Source: Croceibacterium_A sp035555595 | GTDB lineage: Bacteria; Pseudomonadota; Alphaproteobacteria; Sphingomonadales; Sphingomonadaceae | Assembly: GCA_035555595.1 (NCBI GenBank) | Contig: DATMGK010000099.1 | Span: forward strand, 35,532 to 99,531 | Length of the DNA: 64,000 bases | Reading direction: 5' to 3' | Part shown: positions 24,638 through 32,214 of the stretch, piece by piece | Layout: each line of letters starts with the position of its first letter | Position numbering within the stretch: the stretch's first letter is position 1 | Position numbers and translations under genes: made by a program | The notes under the pieces: model-generated | Told to the model about the DNA's origin: nothing | Databases searched by the model: none | Seen by the model: only the letters and a program-made list of their open reading frames with translations

Positions 24638-25305
24638 CAGGTCCCCGCAGCCAGCTTTGCACGCCGTTCCATCTCACGCGGGCTGGGGTCTGGCATGCCG
24701 AAGGAAACAGTGCGGATCGGCCCGGCTGGTTCATAAGTCGCCATCACCGTGCCATTGGGCGAAAGCCGCTGCTCAATCATTTTCCATGAACCGGCGGGCG
24801 TGCCTTCACCAAACAGCCGCTTTCCGCTGCCCAGAACGACCGGCCCGATGGTCAGCACCAGACGGTCGATCAGCCCGCGTTGCAAAAGCTGCGGGTAAAG
24901 CGTTGAACTTCCCTGTATAACCAGATCCGGTCCATCGGTTTCCTTCAGCGCCGCCACTGCATCGATATCGGCAAGCCGGTGGCTGCCCTGCCATTCCAGC
25001 GGCTCTTCCGATCGGGTCAGCACGAACTTCTCGTTTTTGGCGAACAGCGCCGCGATGCCTTCGTCCTCTTCGATGGAGGTATAGGGCCAGTGCGCGGCGA
25101 AGATGTCGTATGTCCGTCGCCCCAGCAGCAGGTCGAATGGGGGCGAGAACAGGGTGTCGACCTGATTGCCAATCGCCTCTTCGAACAGCGCCGCCATCCA
25201 GCCGCCGTGTTCGAACCCGCCCTGATCGTCCTCCTCTGGCCCGCCAGGCGCCTGCATCACGCCATCCAGCGAGATGAAGGCGCCGCCGATGATCCTGCGC
25301 GGCAT
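24634..25305 (-). CDS. Dihydrofolate reductase-like (RibD C-terminal domain) protein
   Basis: This 223-residue protein of the RibD-C/DHFR fold begins PRRIIGGAFISLDGVMQAPGGPEEDD, contains DLLLGRRTYDIFAAHWP (the nucleotide-binding loop of the DHFR-like fold), GPDLVIQGSSTLYPQLLQRGLIDRLVLTI and VLGSGKRLFG. Members include riboflavin-pathway reductases and many stand-alone NADPH-dependent proteins of unknown substrate; a riboflavin role is unlikely without the deaminase domain. The ATG at 25305 is preferred over a frame open to 25611, which lies antisense within the preceding gene. It is 5 nt after the PhnB-like gene. Confidence 0.88.
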   Translation of the reverse strand: MPRRIIGGAFISLDGVMQAPGGPEEDDQGGFEHGGWMAALFEEAIGNQVDTLFSPPFDLLLGRRTYDIFAAHWPYTSIEEDEGIAALFAKNEKFVLTRSEEPLEWQGSHRLADIDAVAALKETDGPDLVIQGSSTLYPQLLQRGLIDRLVLTIGPVVLGSGKRLFGEGTPAGSWKMIEQRLSPNGTVMATYEPAGPIRTVSFGMPDPSPREMERRAKLAAGTW

Positions 25306-25310
25306 GGCGG

Positions 25311-25790
25311 TCAGCCTTTCCGCGCTGTTTCGAGCGCGGCGATATCGATCTTCTTCATCGACATCATCGCCTCGAACACACGCCGGGCGGCTTCCCGGTC
25401 GGGGTTTTCGAAGTTTTCGACCAGGATGCGTGGGGTGATCTGCCACGATACGCCCCACTTGTCCTTGCACCAGCCGCACATCGATTCCTGTCCGCCATTG
25501 CCGACGATGGCGTTCCAGTATCGGTCGGTCTCTTCCTGATCCTCGGTGATGATCTGGAACGAGAACGCCTCGCTCTGCTTGAAATGCGGCCCACCGTTGA
25601 GACCGAGACACGGAATGCCCCTCACGGTGAATTCCACGGTCAGCGGATCGCCTTCTTTGGACGAAGGGCTGTCGGCGGGCGATTTATGCACCGTGCCGAC
25701 GGAACTGTCGGGAAAGACCTCGGCATAGAAGCGCGCGGCCTCTTCCGCATCTTTCTCATACCACAGGCATATCAGGGCCTTGCCGGTCAT
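25311..25790 (-). CDS. VOC-superfamily PhnB-like protein
   Basis: This 159-residue VOC-fold protein is of the PhnB / 3-demethylubiquinone-methyltransferase-like type. Features are LICLWYEKDAEEAARFYAEVFPDSSVG, LTVEFTVRGIPCLGLNGGPHFKQSEAFSFQI and CGWCKDKWGVSWQITPR. Despite old database names these are metal-site beta-alpha-beta-beta-beta proteins, not methyltransferases. It belongs to the minus-strand block controlled, as inferred, by the HxlR regulator. The reaction is unknown. Confidence 0.88.
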   Translation of the reverse strand: MTGKALICLWYEKDAEEAARFYAEVFPDSSVGTVHKSPADSPSSKEGDPLTVEFTVRGIPCLGLNGGPHFKQSEAFSFQIITEDQEETDRYWNAIVGNGGQESMCGWCKDKWGVSWQITPRILVENFENPDREAARRVFEAMMSMKKIDIAALETARKG

Positions 25791-25811
25791 GGCTCATTCC
25801 TTTCGCGGGTA

Positions 25812-26528
25812 TCAACGACCTCTGGTCACGATGGGTGAGAAGCCGCCCCAGAACATGCGGCTGCCGTCGAAAAGGTCGGCATTGAAGTCCTGCTTCATCC
25901 GGTCATCTTCCATGACTTTGGACCAGCCTTCGTTGCGGGTCTGCTCGTCCGGCCATTCGATGAAGGAGAAGACCACGGCCTCTCCGTCCTGTGCTTCGAC
26001 GGCGCGCTTGAAGTCGGTCACTTTGCCGTCGGGCACATCCACGCCCCACGCCTCGACATCCCGAACCGCGCCGTGATCCAGGAAAACCTCCGCTGCGCGA
26101 ACCGCCGCCTCGCGATAGGCTTCGCGTTTTTCCGTTGGCACTGGGATGATGATACCGTCGAAATAACTGCCGGTGGCGCTGCCTTCGTTCAGAATCGGCT
26201 CGAACCCGCCGAAAACCATGCGCTTTCCATCGAAAGGCATGTCTTCCATTTCCTTCATGCGGGGGTCGGCCATCATCTTTTCATGGCTGGCGTCTGCCGT
26301 GGCCTTGTCCGGCCATATGACCCACGAGAAGACCACCTTCTCGCCCGGCTCCAGCTTCACGGATCGGCGGAAATCGGTCCGCTTGCCATCGGCCACGTCT
26401 GCTTCCCAAGCCTCGACATGTTCGGTCGCGCCGTAATCATGGGCGATGGGCCAGAACTTCTCGGCCACCTCGCGATAGGCGTCTTTGCTGTCGGCGGGCA
26501 CTGGAACGATAAAACCCTGAATATACAT
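25812..26528 (-). CDS. Tandem DUF1428 protein
   Basis: This 238-residue protein consists of two full DUF1428 domains in a row, residues about 1-118 and 122-238. Each starts with a G(F/I)I(V/I)PVP strand (GFIVPVPADSKDAYREVAEK and GIIIPVPTEKREAYREAA), has an EAW-D-V-x-DGK-x-TDF(R/K)R(A/S)V segment and ends at DG(K/S)RM-x-(F/W)GGF(E/S)PI. DUF1428 proteins are ferredoxin-like alpha/beta barrel proteins of unknown function, usually about 120 residues with one domain. The fusion therefore makes a built-in pseudo-dimer. It lies between two VOC-fold genes. Confidence 0.88.
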   Translation of the reverse strand: MYIQGFIVPVPADSKDAYREVAEKFWPIAHDYGATEHVEAWEADVADGKRTDFRRSVKLEPGEKVVFSWVIWPDKATADASHEKMMADPRMKEMEDMPFDGKRMVFGGFEPILNEGSATGSYFDGIIIPVPTEKREAYREAAVRAAEVFLDHGAVRDVEAWGVDVPDGKVTDFKRAVEAQDGEAVVFSFIEWPDEQTRNEGWSKVMEDDRMKQDFNADLFDGSRMFWGGFSPIVTRGR

Positions 26529-26569
26529 GGTCGCTCTCCTCTGGTCGGTTATTGTTGGGTTCCTGCCAC

Positions 26570-27007
26570 TCAGCCCAGCGGCTGCTCGGCCACCGTCTCG
26601 CCTTCCGGCACGGCAGACATGTCCATGAAGGCGTTTTCCCAGATGTGGCCGTCCGGGTCTTCAAAACTGCGGCCGTACATGAAGCCCAGGTCCTGCTTCG
26701 GTGTGGGATCGGCCTTGCCGCCTGCGGCTACCGCCTTGGCGACAATATCCTCGACGTCTTCTGGGCTGTCCTGGCTCAGGGCGATCAGGACCTGCGCTGT
26801 CGTATGGGCGTCGGGAATGGTCTTGGGCGTAAAGGTTTTCCAGAAATCGTGCCGTAGCAGCATGACCACGATTTCATCCGACCACGCCATCGCCGCAGCC
26901 TGATCGTTCGTGAACTGCGGGTTGTTGGTGAAGCCGACCGCCTCATAGAATTTCATCGACCGGGGCAGGTCGGTTACGGGCAGGTTGATGAAGCACATCC
27001 GGCTCAT
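26570..27007 (-). CDS. VOC family (glyoxalase/extradiol-like) protein
   Basis: This 145-residue VOC-fold protein of the lactoylglutathione-lyase-like group shows MCFINLPVTDLPRSMKFYEAVGFTNNPQFT, the acidic/His metal-site positions across DDIV and LGFMYGRSFEDPDGHIWE, with HIWEN ending in the conserved Glu. It is the first gene of the minus-strand block. Its ATG at 27007 lies about 60 bp from the paired palindromes in front of the divergent hxlR-type gene. Confidence 0.9.
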   Translation of the reverse strand: MSRMCFINLPVTDLPRSMKFYEAVGFTNNPQFTNDQAAAMAWSDEIVVMLLRHDFWKTFTPKTIPDAHTTAQVLIALSQDSPEDVEDIVAKAVAAGGKADPTPKQDLGFMYGRSFEDPDGHIWENAFMDMSAVPEGETVAEQPLG

Positions 27008-27066
27008 GATCTCTCTCCTCTCGGAATCGCTTTTCGACTCGGACCTTGCGATTCGTGACGCATAAG

Positions 27067-27102
27067 GTTACCAATAGCAACTATGAAGTTACAAAAAGAA
27101 AC
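27067..27102. promoter_or_regulatory. Two spaced palindromes, probable HxlR operators
   Basis: Two 15-bp imperfect palindromes of form GTTAC-N5-G(C/A)AAC lie at 27067-27081 (GTTAC CAATA GCAAC) and 27088-27102 (GTTAC AAAAA GAAAC). Their starts are exactly 21 bp apart, two DNA turns, so a pair of dimers would bind the same face. The regulator ATG at 27083 lies between them. This suggests autoregulation and control of the divergent VOC-gene block. Confidence 0.55.
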
Positions 27103-27787
27103 TAAACCTCCTGAGGTCGCACAGGAGGCACACGGCAAGTGGTATCAGGACGCTTGCGGCGCCGCTTTCGCGATGGAACTGGTGGGTGAACGCTGGTCCA
27201 TTCTGATCGTTCGCGAACTGATGCTGGGCGGGCGTCGCTTTTCCGATTTGCGCGCCAGCCTGCCCGGAATATCGGCCAAGGTGTTGACGGAACGGCTGGG
27301 CGGGCTGGAGCGGGCGGGCGTGCTCGTGCGCCGCAAATTGCCGCCCCCGGCAGCAACGCAAATCTACGAGCTGACCGAATGGGGCTATCTGGCAGAACCT
27401 ATTCTGCAAGAACTGGGGCGCTGGGCGGCTCGCTCGCCGGAACATGATCCGCAACTGCCGCTGTCACCAGTCAGCCTGATGCTCAGCCTGCGGACCATGA
27501 TCGATCATGACGCGGCGCGTCATCTCGATGCCACAGCCGGTTTCACCGTTTGTGGAGAAAGCTTCCTGGCGGAACTGAAAGACGGCCGGATGCCAGTGCG
27601 CCGCGTGGATGGCCCTGCGGATGCCGATCTATGGTTCTCTGCTGAAGTGCCGCTCCCGCTTCTGCGCGTGTTCTACGGCAAACAGCCGCTGGAAGACGCG
27701 ATGTCATCCGGCGTCGGCCTGACAGGCGACAGGGCACTGGCAGAACGCTTCGTGGCGCTGTTCTCGTTACCGGCAAAGGTGGGCTGA
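27083..27787 (+). CDS. HxlR-family winged-helix regulator with C-terminal extension
   Basis: This 234-residue protein has an HxlR-type winged helix in its first 120 residues. HGKWYQDACGAAFAMELVGERWSILIVREL (with the conserved Cys and E-R-W-x3-I-(V/L)-R-(E/D)-L core) is followed by GGRRFSDLRASLPGISAKVLTERLGGLE and the wing KLPPPAATQIYELTEWG. HxlR family members usually number 100-130 residues; here a 110-residue C-terminal domain with SCP2-like look (AARHLDATAGFTVCGESF, DADLWFSAEVPLPLLRVF) follows and could bind a lipid-like or hydrophobic effector. HxlR regulators often sense aldehydes or electrophiles through the Cys. It diverges from the VOC/DUF1428/GST block. Confidence 0.88.
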   Translation: MKLQKETKPPEVAQEAHGKWYQDACGAAFAMELVGERWSILIVRELMLGGRRFSDLRASLPGISAKVLTERLGGLERAGVLVRRKLPPPAATQIYELTEWGYLAEPILQELGRWAARSPEHDPQLPLSPVSLMLSLRTMIDHDAARHLDATAGFTVCGESFLAELKDGRMPVRRVDGPADADLWFSAEVPLPLLRVFYGKQPLEDAMSSGVGLTGDRALAERFVALFSLPAKVG

Positions 27788-27806
27788 GGGGGCTACCCTC
27801 TCAGCC
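27782..27806. terminator. Hairpin shared by two convergent stop codons
   Basis: GGCTGAGGGGG and CCCTCTCAGCC pair as an 11-bp stem with one G-U and a 3-nt loop. The hxlR-type stop (27785-27787) and the convergent GST stop (27801-27803) are in the two arms. No T-run follows. It is probably a bidirectional transcript end. Confidence 0.5.
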
Positions 27807-28442
27807 GCCCATTGCTGCGGCCAGCGTAGCCTTCTCGATTTCGGCCGCAGCCTGCCATCCTTCGCGCTGCTGCACCCGGCCATACCAGGCGGTCAGGCGG
27901 GGGTGGGTCTGCGGGTCGAGGTTCCACCCGCCATATCCCAGCGAACGCACCGCGCACGCCACGGCGATGTCACCGATCGTGAAATCTTCGTCCAGCCATC
28001 CGTCGCTTACGACTTGTTCCAGATAGTCCAGCGGCCGCTTCAGCGCCTGTTCGGCCGCCACGGCCGCGGCTTCATCACCATCCACGCCGAAGATGTTCGG
28101 GCGCAGGAAGCGGTTCAGGACAATCGGCGCGCCGGTGGGGACGCAAATGGTGTCGGCCACTTCCTCGAACCAGATGGCCCGGGCGCGGGGCTCTGGCGCT
28201 GTGGGAAGCAGGGCAGGCTGCGGATATTTCGCTTCCAGATAAGTCACGATCGCGGTCGAATCCGCCATTGTGAAATCGCCGTCGCGGAAGGCCGGGATCT
28301 TGTGGAACGGGCTTGCCGCGGCGAATTCCGGATCGGGGTGCGATGGGTTGCTGGGGACGACCTCTGCATCGAGGCCCTTTTCTTTCACCGTGACGAGAAC
28401 CTTCCGCACGAACGGGGAAAGCGGAAATCCGTAGATCTTCAT
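27801..28442 (-). CDS. Glutathione S-transferase family protein
   Basis: This 213-residue GST starts at the ATG at 28442 (MKIYGFPLSPFVRKVLVTVK, where the SPFVRKV loop resembles the active-site Ser region of theta/phi-type enzymes) and continues with SPFHKIPAFRDGDFTMADSTAIVTYLEAK and a C-terminal helical domain with FTIGDIAVACAVRSLGYGGW. A frame open upstream to 29558 runs antisense to cobS and is spurious. It is convergent with the HxlR-type gene and divergent from cobS. Confidence 0.88.
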   Translation of the reverse strand: MKIYGFPLSPFVRKVLVTVKEKGLDAEVVPSNPSHPDPEFAAASPFHKIPAFRDGDFTMADSTAIVTYLEAKYPQPALLPTAPEPRARAIWFEEVADTICVPTGAPIVLNRFLRPNIFGVDGDEAAAVAAEQALKRPLDYLEQVVSDGWLDEDFTIGDIAVACAVRSLGYGGWNLDPQTHPRLTAWYGRVQQREGWQAAAEIEKATLAAAMGG

Positions 28443-28556
28443 GTCGAATCGTCTCCCAGCGCGCACCCGCGCGGGTTGCTTGTCGCAGGGCGTATGCGGG
28501 CCGTCAAAGCGCGGGCCATTGCCAGTGACGGAGACAGGCCTTAGGGCACGCACGCG

Positions 28557-29540
28557 ATGAACGAGATGAGCAGCAGCCCCGCCAGCCACACCACCGTGAT
28601 GACCGCGCCGGATCTTGAGATCGACGTGCGCGAGACGTTTGGAATCGACATCGACATGAAGGTTCCGGCCTTTTCGAAGGCTGACGAACGCGTGCCCGAT
28701 GTGGACGATACCTACGTCTTCGATCCGGATACCACGCTGGCAATCTTGGCGGGCTTCGCCTTCAACCGCCGCGTGATGGTGCAGGGCTATCACGGCACCG
28801 GCAAATCCACGCATATCGAACAGGTGGCCGCGCGCCTCAACTGGCCGTGCATCCGCATCAACCTCGACGCGCATATCAGCCGTATCGACCTGATCGGGCG
28901 TGACGCGATTGTGCTGCGCGATGGCCTGCAGGTCACGGAATTCCGCGAAGGCCTCCTGCCGTGGGCGCTGCAACACCCGGTTGCGCTGGTATTCGACGAA
29001 TACGACGCCGGCCGTCCGGACGTGATGTTCGTGATCCAGCGTATTCTGGAGGCAGAGGGCAAGCTGACCCTGCTGGACCAGAACCGCGTGATCCGCCCCG
29101 ATCCGAATTTCCGCCTCTTCGCCACGGCCAACACCGTGGGGCTGGGCGATACCACCGGGCTCTATCAGGGAACGCAGACGATCAACCAGGGCCAGATGGA
29201 CCGCTGGAACATCGTCGTCGCGCTCAATTACCTGCCCGCTGAAACGGAACAGCGGATCGTCAGCGCCAAGACGAAGGTCGATCCCAAGGTTGTGGCCGAC
29301 ATGATCCGGGTGGCCGACCTGACCCGTCAGGGCTTCATCGGCGGCGACATCTCCACGGTAATGAGCCCGCGCACGGTGATCACCTGGGCACAGAACACCG
29401 AAATCTTCAAAGACGTCGGCTTTGCCTTCCGCCTCAGCTTCCTCAACAAGTGCGACGAAGCCGAACGCATGCTGGTGGCCGAATACTACCAGCGCGTCTT
29501 CGGCGTTGACCTTCCCGAAAGCGTAGTGGGCAAGGGCTGA
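28557..29540 (+). CDS. cobS: CobS, AAA+ subunit of the CobNST-type cobaltochelatase family
   Basis: This 327-residue AAA+ ATPase is highly characteristic of CobS: DVRETFGIDIDMKVPAFSKADERVPD at the N-terminus, Walker A GYHGTGKSTHIEQ, the LIGRDAIVLRDGLQVTEFREG pore region, Walker B VALVFDEYDAGRPDVMFVIQ, and SPRTVITWAQNTEIFKD. CobS with CobT forms the ATPase part of aerobic cobalt insertion into hydrogenobyrinic acid a,c-diamide. Sphingomonads often keep cobS/cobT without a complete cobalamin pathway. The usual partner cobT is not adjacent and not in this window. Start: ATG 28557 or 28566; the conserved part begins about 15 residues later. Confidence 0.93.
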   Translation: MNEMSSSPASHTTVMTAPDLEIDVRETFGIDIDMKVPAFSKADERVPDVDDTYVFDPDTTLAILAGFAFNRRVMVQGYHGTGKSTHIEQVAARLNWPCIRINLDAHISRIDLIGRDAIVLRDGLQVTEFREGLLPWALQHPVALVFDEYDAGRPDVMFVIQRILEAEGKLTLLDQNRVIRPDPNFRLFATANTVGLGDTTGLYQGTQTINQGQMDRWNIVVALNYLPAETEQRIVSAKTKVDPKVVADMIRVADLTRQGFIGGDISTVMSPRTVITWAQNTEIFKDVGFAFRLSFLNKCDEAERMLVAEYYQRVFGVDLPESVVGKG

Positions 29541-29595
29541 CCCACCATCGGGGGGCATTCCGAGCAGGCGGAAATCCGCAGCCCGCGACTAGACA

Positions 29596-29628
29596 ACAAA
29601 AAGGGGGCCGGCGTCATCGCCAGCCCCC
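29596..29628 (-). terminator. Rho-independent terminator of the PRC-like gene
   Basis: On the minus strand a GGGGGC(n)GGCG / CGCC(n)GCCCCC stem with a 4-nt loop (29603-29628) is followed by TTTTTGTTGTC. It lies 40 bp past the stop of the gene at 29668-30183. On the plus strand it has no T-run but may still help to end cobS. Confidence 0.85.
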
Positions 29629-29667
29629 TCGTCGTTCCTGTCCTCCCCGAACCGGGGAAGGCTGAAA

Positions 29668-30183
29668 TCAATCGCCGCCCTGCGCGGAAACGGCGGCCTG
29701 AAGATCGGCCGCGGTGGCGAGGAACGTCAGCTTGTCGCCCTGCATCGCCACCTGCTCCTTCGGCAGGGTGAAGGCACCGCTTTCCAGCGCGACCACAAAG
29801 GTATCGTCCGCCACGCTCTCGATCTTGCCGAGCATCTGGCCGTCAACGCTATAGAGATCGGCGCCGTTTACGAACGCTGCCGCCAGCGCCGCTTCGGCCT
29901 GCTGGTTGGCTTCGGTCACGGCCGCTTCGAGCTGCGCCTTGTTCCAGCCGATCGTCGGGCCATTCTCACCCGCGCTGAACACGCTGGCAGGCAGAGCGGC
30001 AGTCAGGTTGCCGGTGTTGACGACGACATTGTCGCCCTGAACGGTTTCGACCGTGCCAACTTCGCTGCCATCCGGGCCGAATACCTTGGCGCCCACGGCA
30101 ACGGCGGCGTCCTGAGCGAAAGCCGGCGCCGAAACGCTGGCGATGGCCAGTGCCACAGCAGCGGCAAAGGTGGGAAGCTTCAT
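29668..30183 (-). CDS. Exported protein with two PRC-barrel-like repeats
   Basis: This 171-residue protein has a signal peptide (MKLPTFAAAVALAIASVSAP, cleavage near AFA-QD). The mature part contains two similar beta-rich units: VGAKVFGPDGSEVGTVETVQGDNVVV at about 26-51 and GADLYSVDGQMLGKIESVADDTFVVALE at about 108-135. Both resemble PRC-barrel-like strands (V(Y/F)-x-x-DG-x-x-(L/V)G-x-(V/I)E). They are joined by an Ala/Gln-rich helix. I cannot assign a function; it may be periplasmic or surface exposed. The ATG at 30183 has GGAG six bases upstream. A terminator follows and the leader forms a stem covering that Shine-Dalgarno. Confidence 0.75.
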   Translation of the reverse strand: MKLPTFAAAVALAIASVSAPAFAQDAAVAVGAKVFGPDGSEVGTVETVQGDNVVVNTGNLTAALPASVFSAGENGPTIGWNKAQLEAAVTEANQQAEAALAAAFVNGADLYSVDGQMLGKIESVADDTFVVALESGAFTLPKEQVAMQGDKLTFLATAADLQAAVSAQGGD

Positions 30184-30189
30184 CGAATT

Positions 30190-30239
30190 CTCCGTTTTAC
30201 AAAACTTGCGCCGACTGGCGCGGGGGTGAAAAAACGGAG
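30190..30239 (-). promoter_or_regulatory. Leader stem that can sequester the ribosome-binding site
   Basis: In the mRNA leader of the PRC-like gene, CTCCGTTTT (30231-30239 on minus strand) pairs perfectly over 9 bp with AAAACGGAG (30190-30198), which contains the GGAG Shine-Dalgarno. A second stem, GCGCC/GGCGC with a 4-nt loop (30208-30221), lies inside. The pair suggests switchable translation, for example by temperature or ribosome flow. This assumes transcription starts upstream of 30239. Confidence 0.5.
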
Positions 30240-30401
30240 CGGAAGGACTGGTGCAAAGCGCCAGCGGCGGCAGCACATGCCGTTCACCGAATTGCCCCCC
30301 GGCGTCCCGTCTTTGGCGTTAACGTTTCGGCGCTTGCCGCAAAGCGCAAACCCCTTGCGGACGAATCGAGGCCCTGCCGCGATGAATCGTGTTCTCGGCG
30401 G

Positions 30402-31571
30402 CTATACGTCCAGAATTTCCACCAGCATCGCATCCACCCGGTCGCGACCGGGAAAGCCTTCCTCCACCCAGCGGCGCTCAACTTCGCGCAGGATTCGGGC
30501 AACGTCTGGCCCGGCTGATACGCCGCGCGCTACGATCTCTCCGCCTTTCAGCGGAAGCTGCGGGATGTTCCACCTGTCCAGTGCGGTCGTATCCGCACCC
30601 GCCAGCAGAAGACGGTCCAGCGCCTCCTCCCGCCCGATGCGATAGGCCAGGGCGCGGGCGTCCATCGGCGCTCCTTCACGCGATGCGGCGGTGACCAGCC
30701 GCTTGCGCTGGGCCGCTGACAGCCGCAGCCGCGCCGCAACCGGTTCGGCAACGCGCGGGTCCGCCGGCAGCAGCGCGGCCAGCCGCCGCAGCGCGTCGGG
30801 TGCAATGTCCTGCTGGCGCTCTTCCGCGATCAGGCTGGCCAGCGCGGCCAGTTGTTCCGCCCCGGCTTCGGGCAGCACCACCGGCAGCACGCCGCGATCG
30901 TACATGCGCTGCACGGTATCGTGCGGGTCTGGCAGGCCCAGCAGGTTGAGCAGCTCCATTGCCACCCGCTCGCGGCTAAGGCCCTTCAGCATCGGGGCCA
31001 GTTCGGCGCAGGCTTCTTCCGCCCCCGCATCCAGTTCCGCGCCGAAGCGCGCCTGAAAGCGATAGTAGCGCAGGATGCGAAGGTGATCCTCGCGGATGCG
31101 CTGGCGGGCATCACCGATAAAGCGGACACGGCGCGCGTCCAGATCGGCCAGCCCGCCGAAGTAGTCGAAAATCTCCAATGTGCGCGGATCGGCGTAAAGC
31201 GCGTTGATGGTGAAATCGCGCCGCGCCGCGTCTTCGCGCCAATCCTGCGCGAAGGCGACCGTGGCCCGGCGGCCATCGGTGCTGACATCCTGACGCAGCG
31301 TCGTGATCTCCACCGGCCCGTTGCCCGGCAATGCCGTCACCGTGCCGTGGTCGATGCCGGTGGGAACGACGCGGATTCCGGCCTCTTTCAGCCGGGCCAT
31401 GACCTCTTGCGGTTCCAGCGGCGTCGCGGCGTCGATATCGCCCACTTCGCTTTGCAGCAGCGTGTCGCGCACCGCGCCGCCGACCCAGCGCAGGTTATCC
31501 GCGCCCAGCACGGTGACCAGCGTGGCCAGGTCTTCGCGTTGCGTCCATTCGGCGGGGGGCAGGGTGATCAT
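30402..31571 (-). CDS. CCA tRNA nucleotidyltransferase / poly(A) polymerase family
   Basis: This 389-residue class II nucleotidyltransferase adds or repairs the 3' CCA of tRNA. The head domain has RWVGGAVRDTLLQSEVGDIDAATPL (G-G-x-V-R-D and the metal D-x-D), then the RRDFTINALYAD motif and FDYFGGLADLDARRVRFIGD. Next come REDHLRILRYYRFQARFG and the helical neck/body. The start at 31571 overlaps the NUDIX stop (ATGA); the frame open further upstream is antisense or in the NUDIX gene. NUDIX-CCA pairs are a usual alphaproteobacterial arrangement. The fine specificity (CCA-adding versus A-adding) cannot be told. Confidence 0.93.
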   Translation of the reverse strand: MITLPPAEWTQREDLATLVTVLGADNLRWVGGAVRDTLLQSEVGDIDAATPLEPQEVMARLKEAGIRVVPTGIDHGTVTALPGNGPVEITTLRQDVSTDGRRATVAFAQDWREDAARRDFTINALYADPRTLEIFDYFGGLADLDARRVRFIGDARQRIREDHLRILRYYRFQARFGAELDAGAEEACAELAPMLKGLSRERVAMELLNLLGLPDPHDTVQRMYDRGVLPVVLPEAGAEQLAALASLIAEERQQDIAPDALRRLAALLPADPRVAEPVAARLRLSAAQRKRLVTAASREGAPMDARALAYRIGREEALDRLLLAGADTTALDRWNIPQLPLKGGEIVARGVSAGPDVARILREVERRWVEEGFPGRDRVDAMLVEILDV

Positions 31572-32161
31572 GGGGCCCGCCATGCGAGACGGCGGGAGAG
31601 GTTGGCAAGGATCGCGGCGGTTATTCCCCAGATGCGATGGCCCTGCCAGTCGATCTCCAGATAGGGCCGCCGCGCGCCGCGCCATTCGCCGATCTTCTGC
31701 ACATGGTTCGCCGGGTCCAGCAGATAGTCCAGCGGCGCCTCGAACCATTGCGAAACCTCGGCGGGATTGGGCACCAGCGGCAGATCGGGTGGCACGAGGC
31801 CCAGCACCGGCGTCACATCATAGCCCGATCCGGTGACGAACCGATCGCTCGCCCCGATAATGCTGACATATCGTGGGCTTAGCGCCAGTTCCTCATCCGC
31901 CTCGCGAAGCGCGGCGCGCACCGCATCCTCCCCTGGATCGAGCTTTCCGCCGGGAAAGGCGACCTGCCCCGCGTGGGCGCGCATGGCCTCTGGCCGATGG
32001 GTCAGGATCACGCCCGGATCGGCCCTGTCCGTAACCGCGATCAGCACCGCCGCAGGCCGTATGACTGGCGGCGCGAAGTCGATATCGGTCCGCAGGTCGG
32101 CCAATTCCACACCGTGCCCCTCGTCGAAAAGACGCTGCAAACGATCGAACAGGGCGCTCAT
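31568..32161 (-). CDS. NUDIX hydrolase, CoA pyrophosphatase-like
   Basis: This 197-residue NUDIX enzyme of the NudL/YeaB CoA-pyrophosphatase group shows HAGQVAFPGGKLDPGEDAVRAALREADEELAL, which carries the G-x5-E-x7-R-E-x2-E-E box and the CoA-pyrophosphatase-type upstream signature (LxxHxGxVxFPGG). It is expected to hydrolyse CoA or derivatives to 4'-phosphopantetheine and ADP. Start: ATG 32161 (MSALFDRLQRLFDEG). It overlaps the CCA gene by 4 nt. Confidence 0.92.
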   Translation of the reverse strand: MSALFDRLQRLFDEGHGVELADLRTDIDFAPPVIRPAAVLIAVTDRADPGVILTHRPEAMRAHAGQVAFPGGKLDPGEDAVRAALREADEELALSPRYVSIIGASDRFVTGSGYDVTPVLGLVPPDLPLVPNPAEVSQWFEAPLDYLLDPANHVQKIGEWRGARRPYLEIDWQGHRIWGITAAILANLSRRLAWRAP

Positions 32162-32214
32162 GCGAAACTGAATGGCAGATGGCGGCAATGCCGACAATCA
32201 CCGGCGAAATACGG

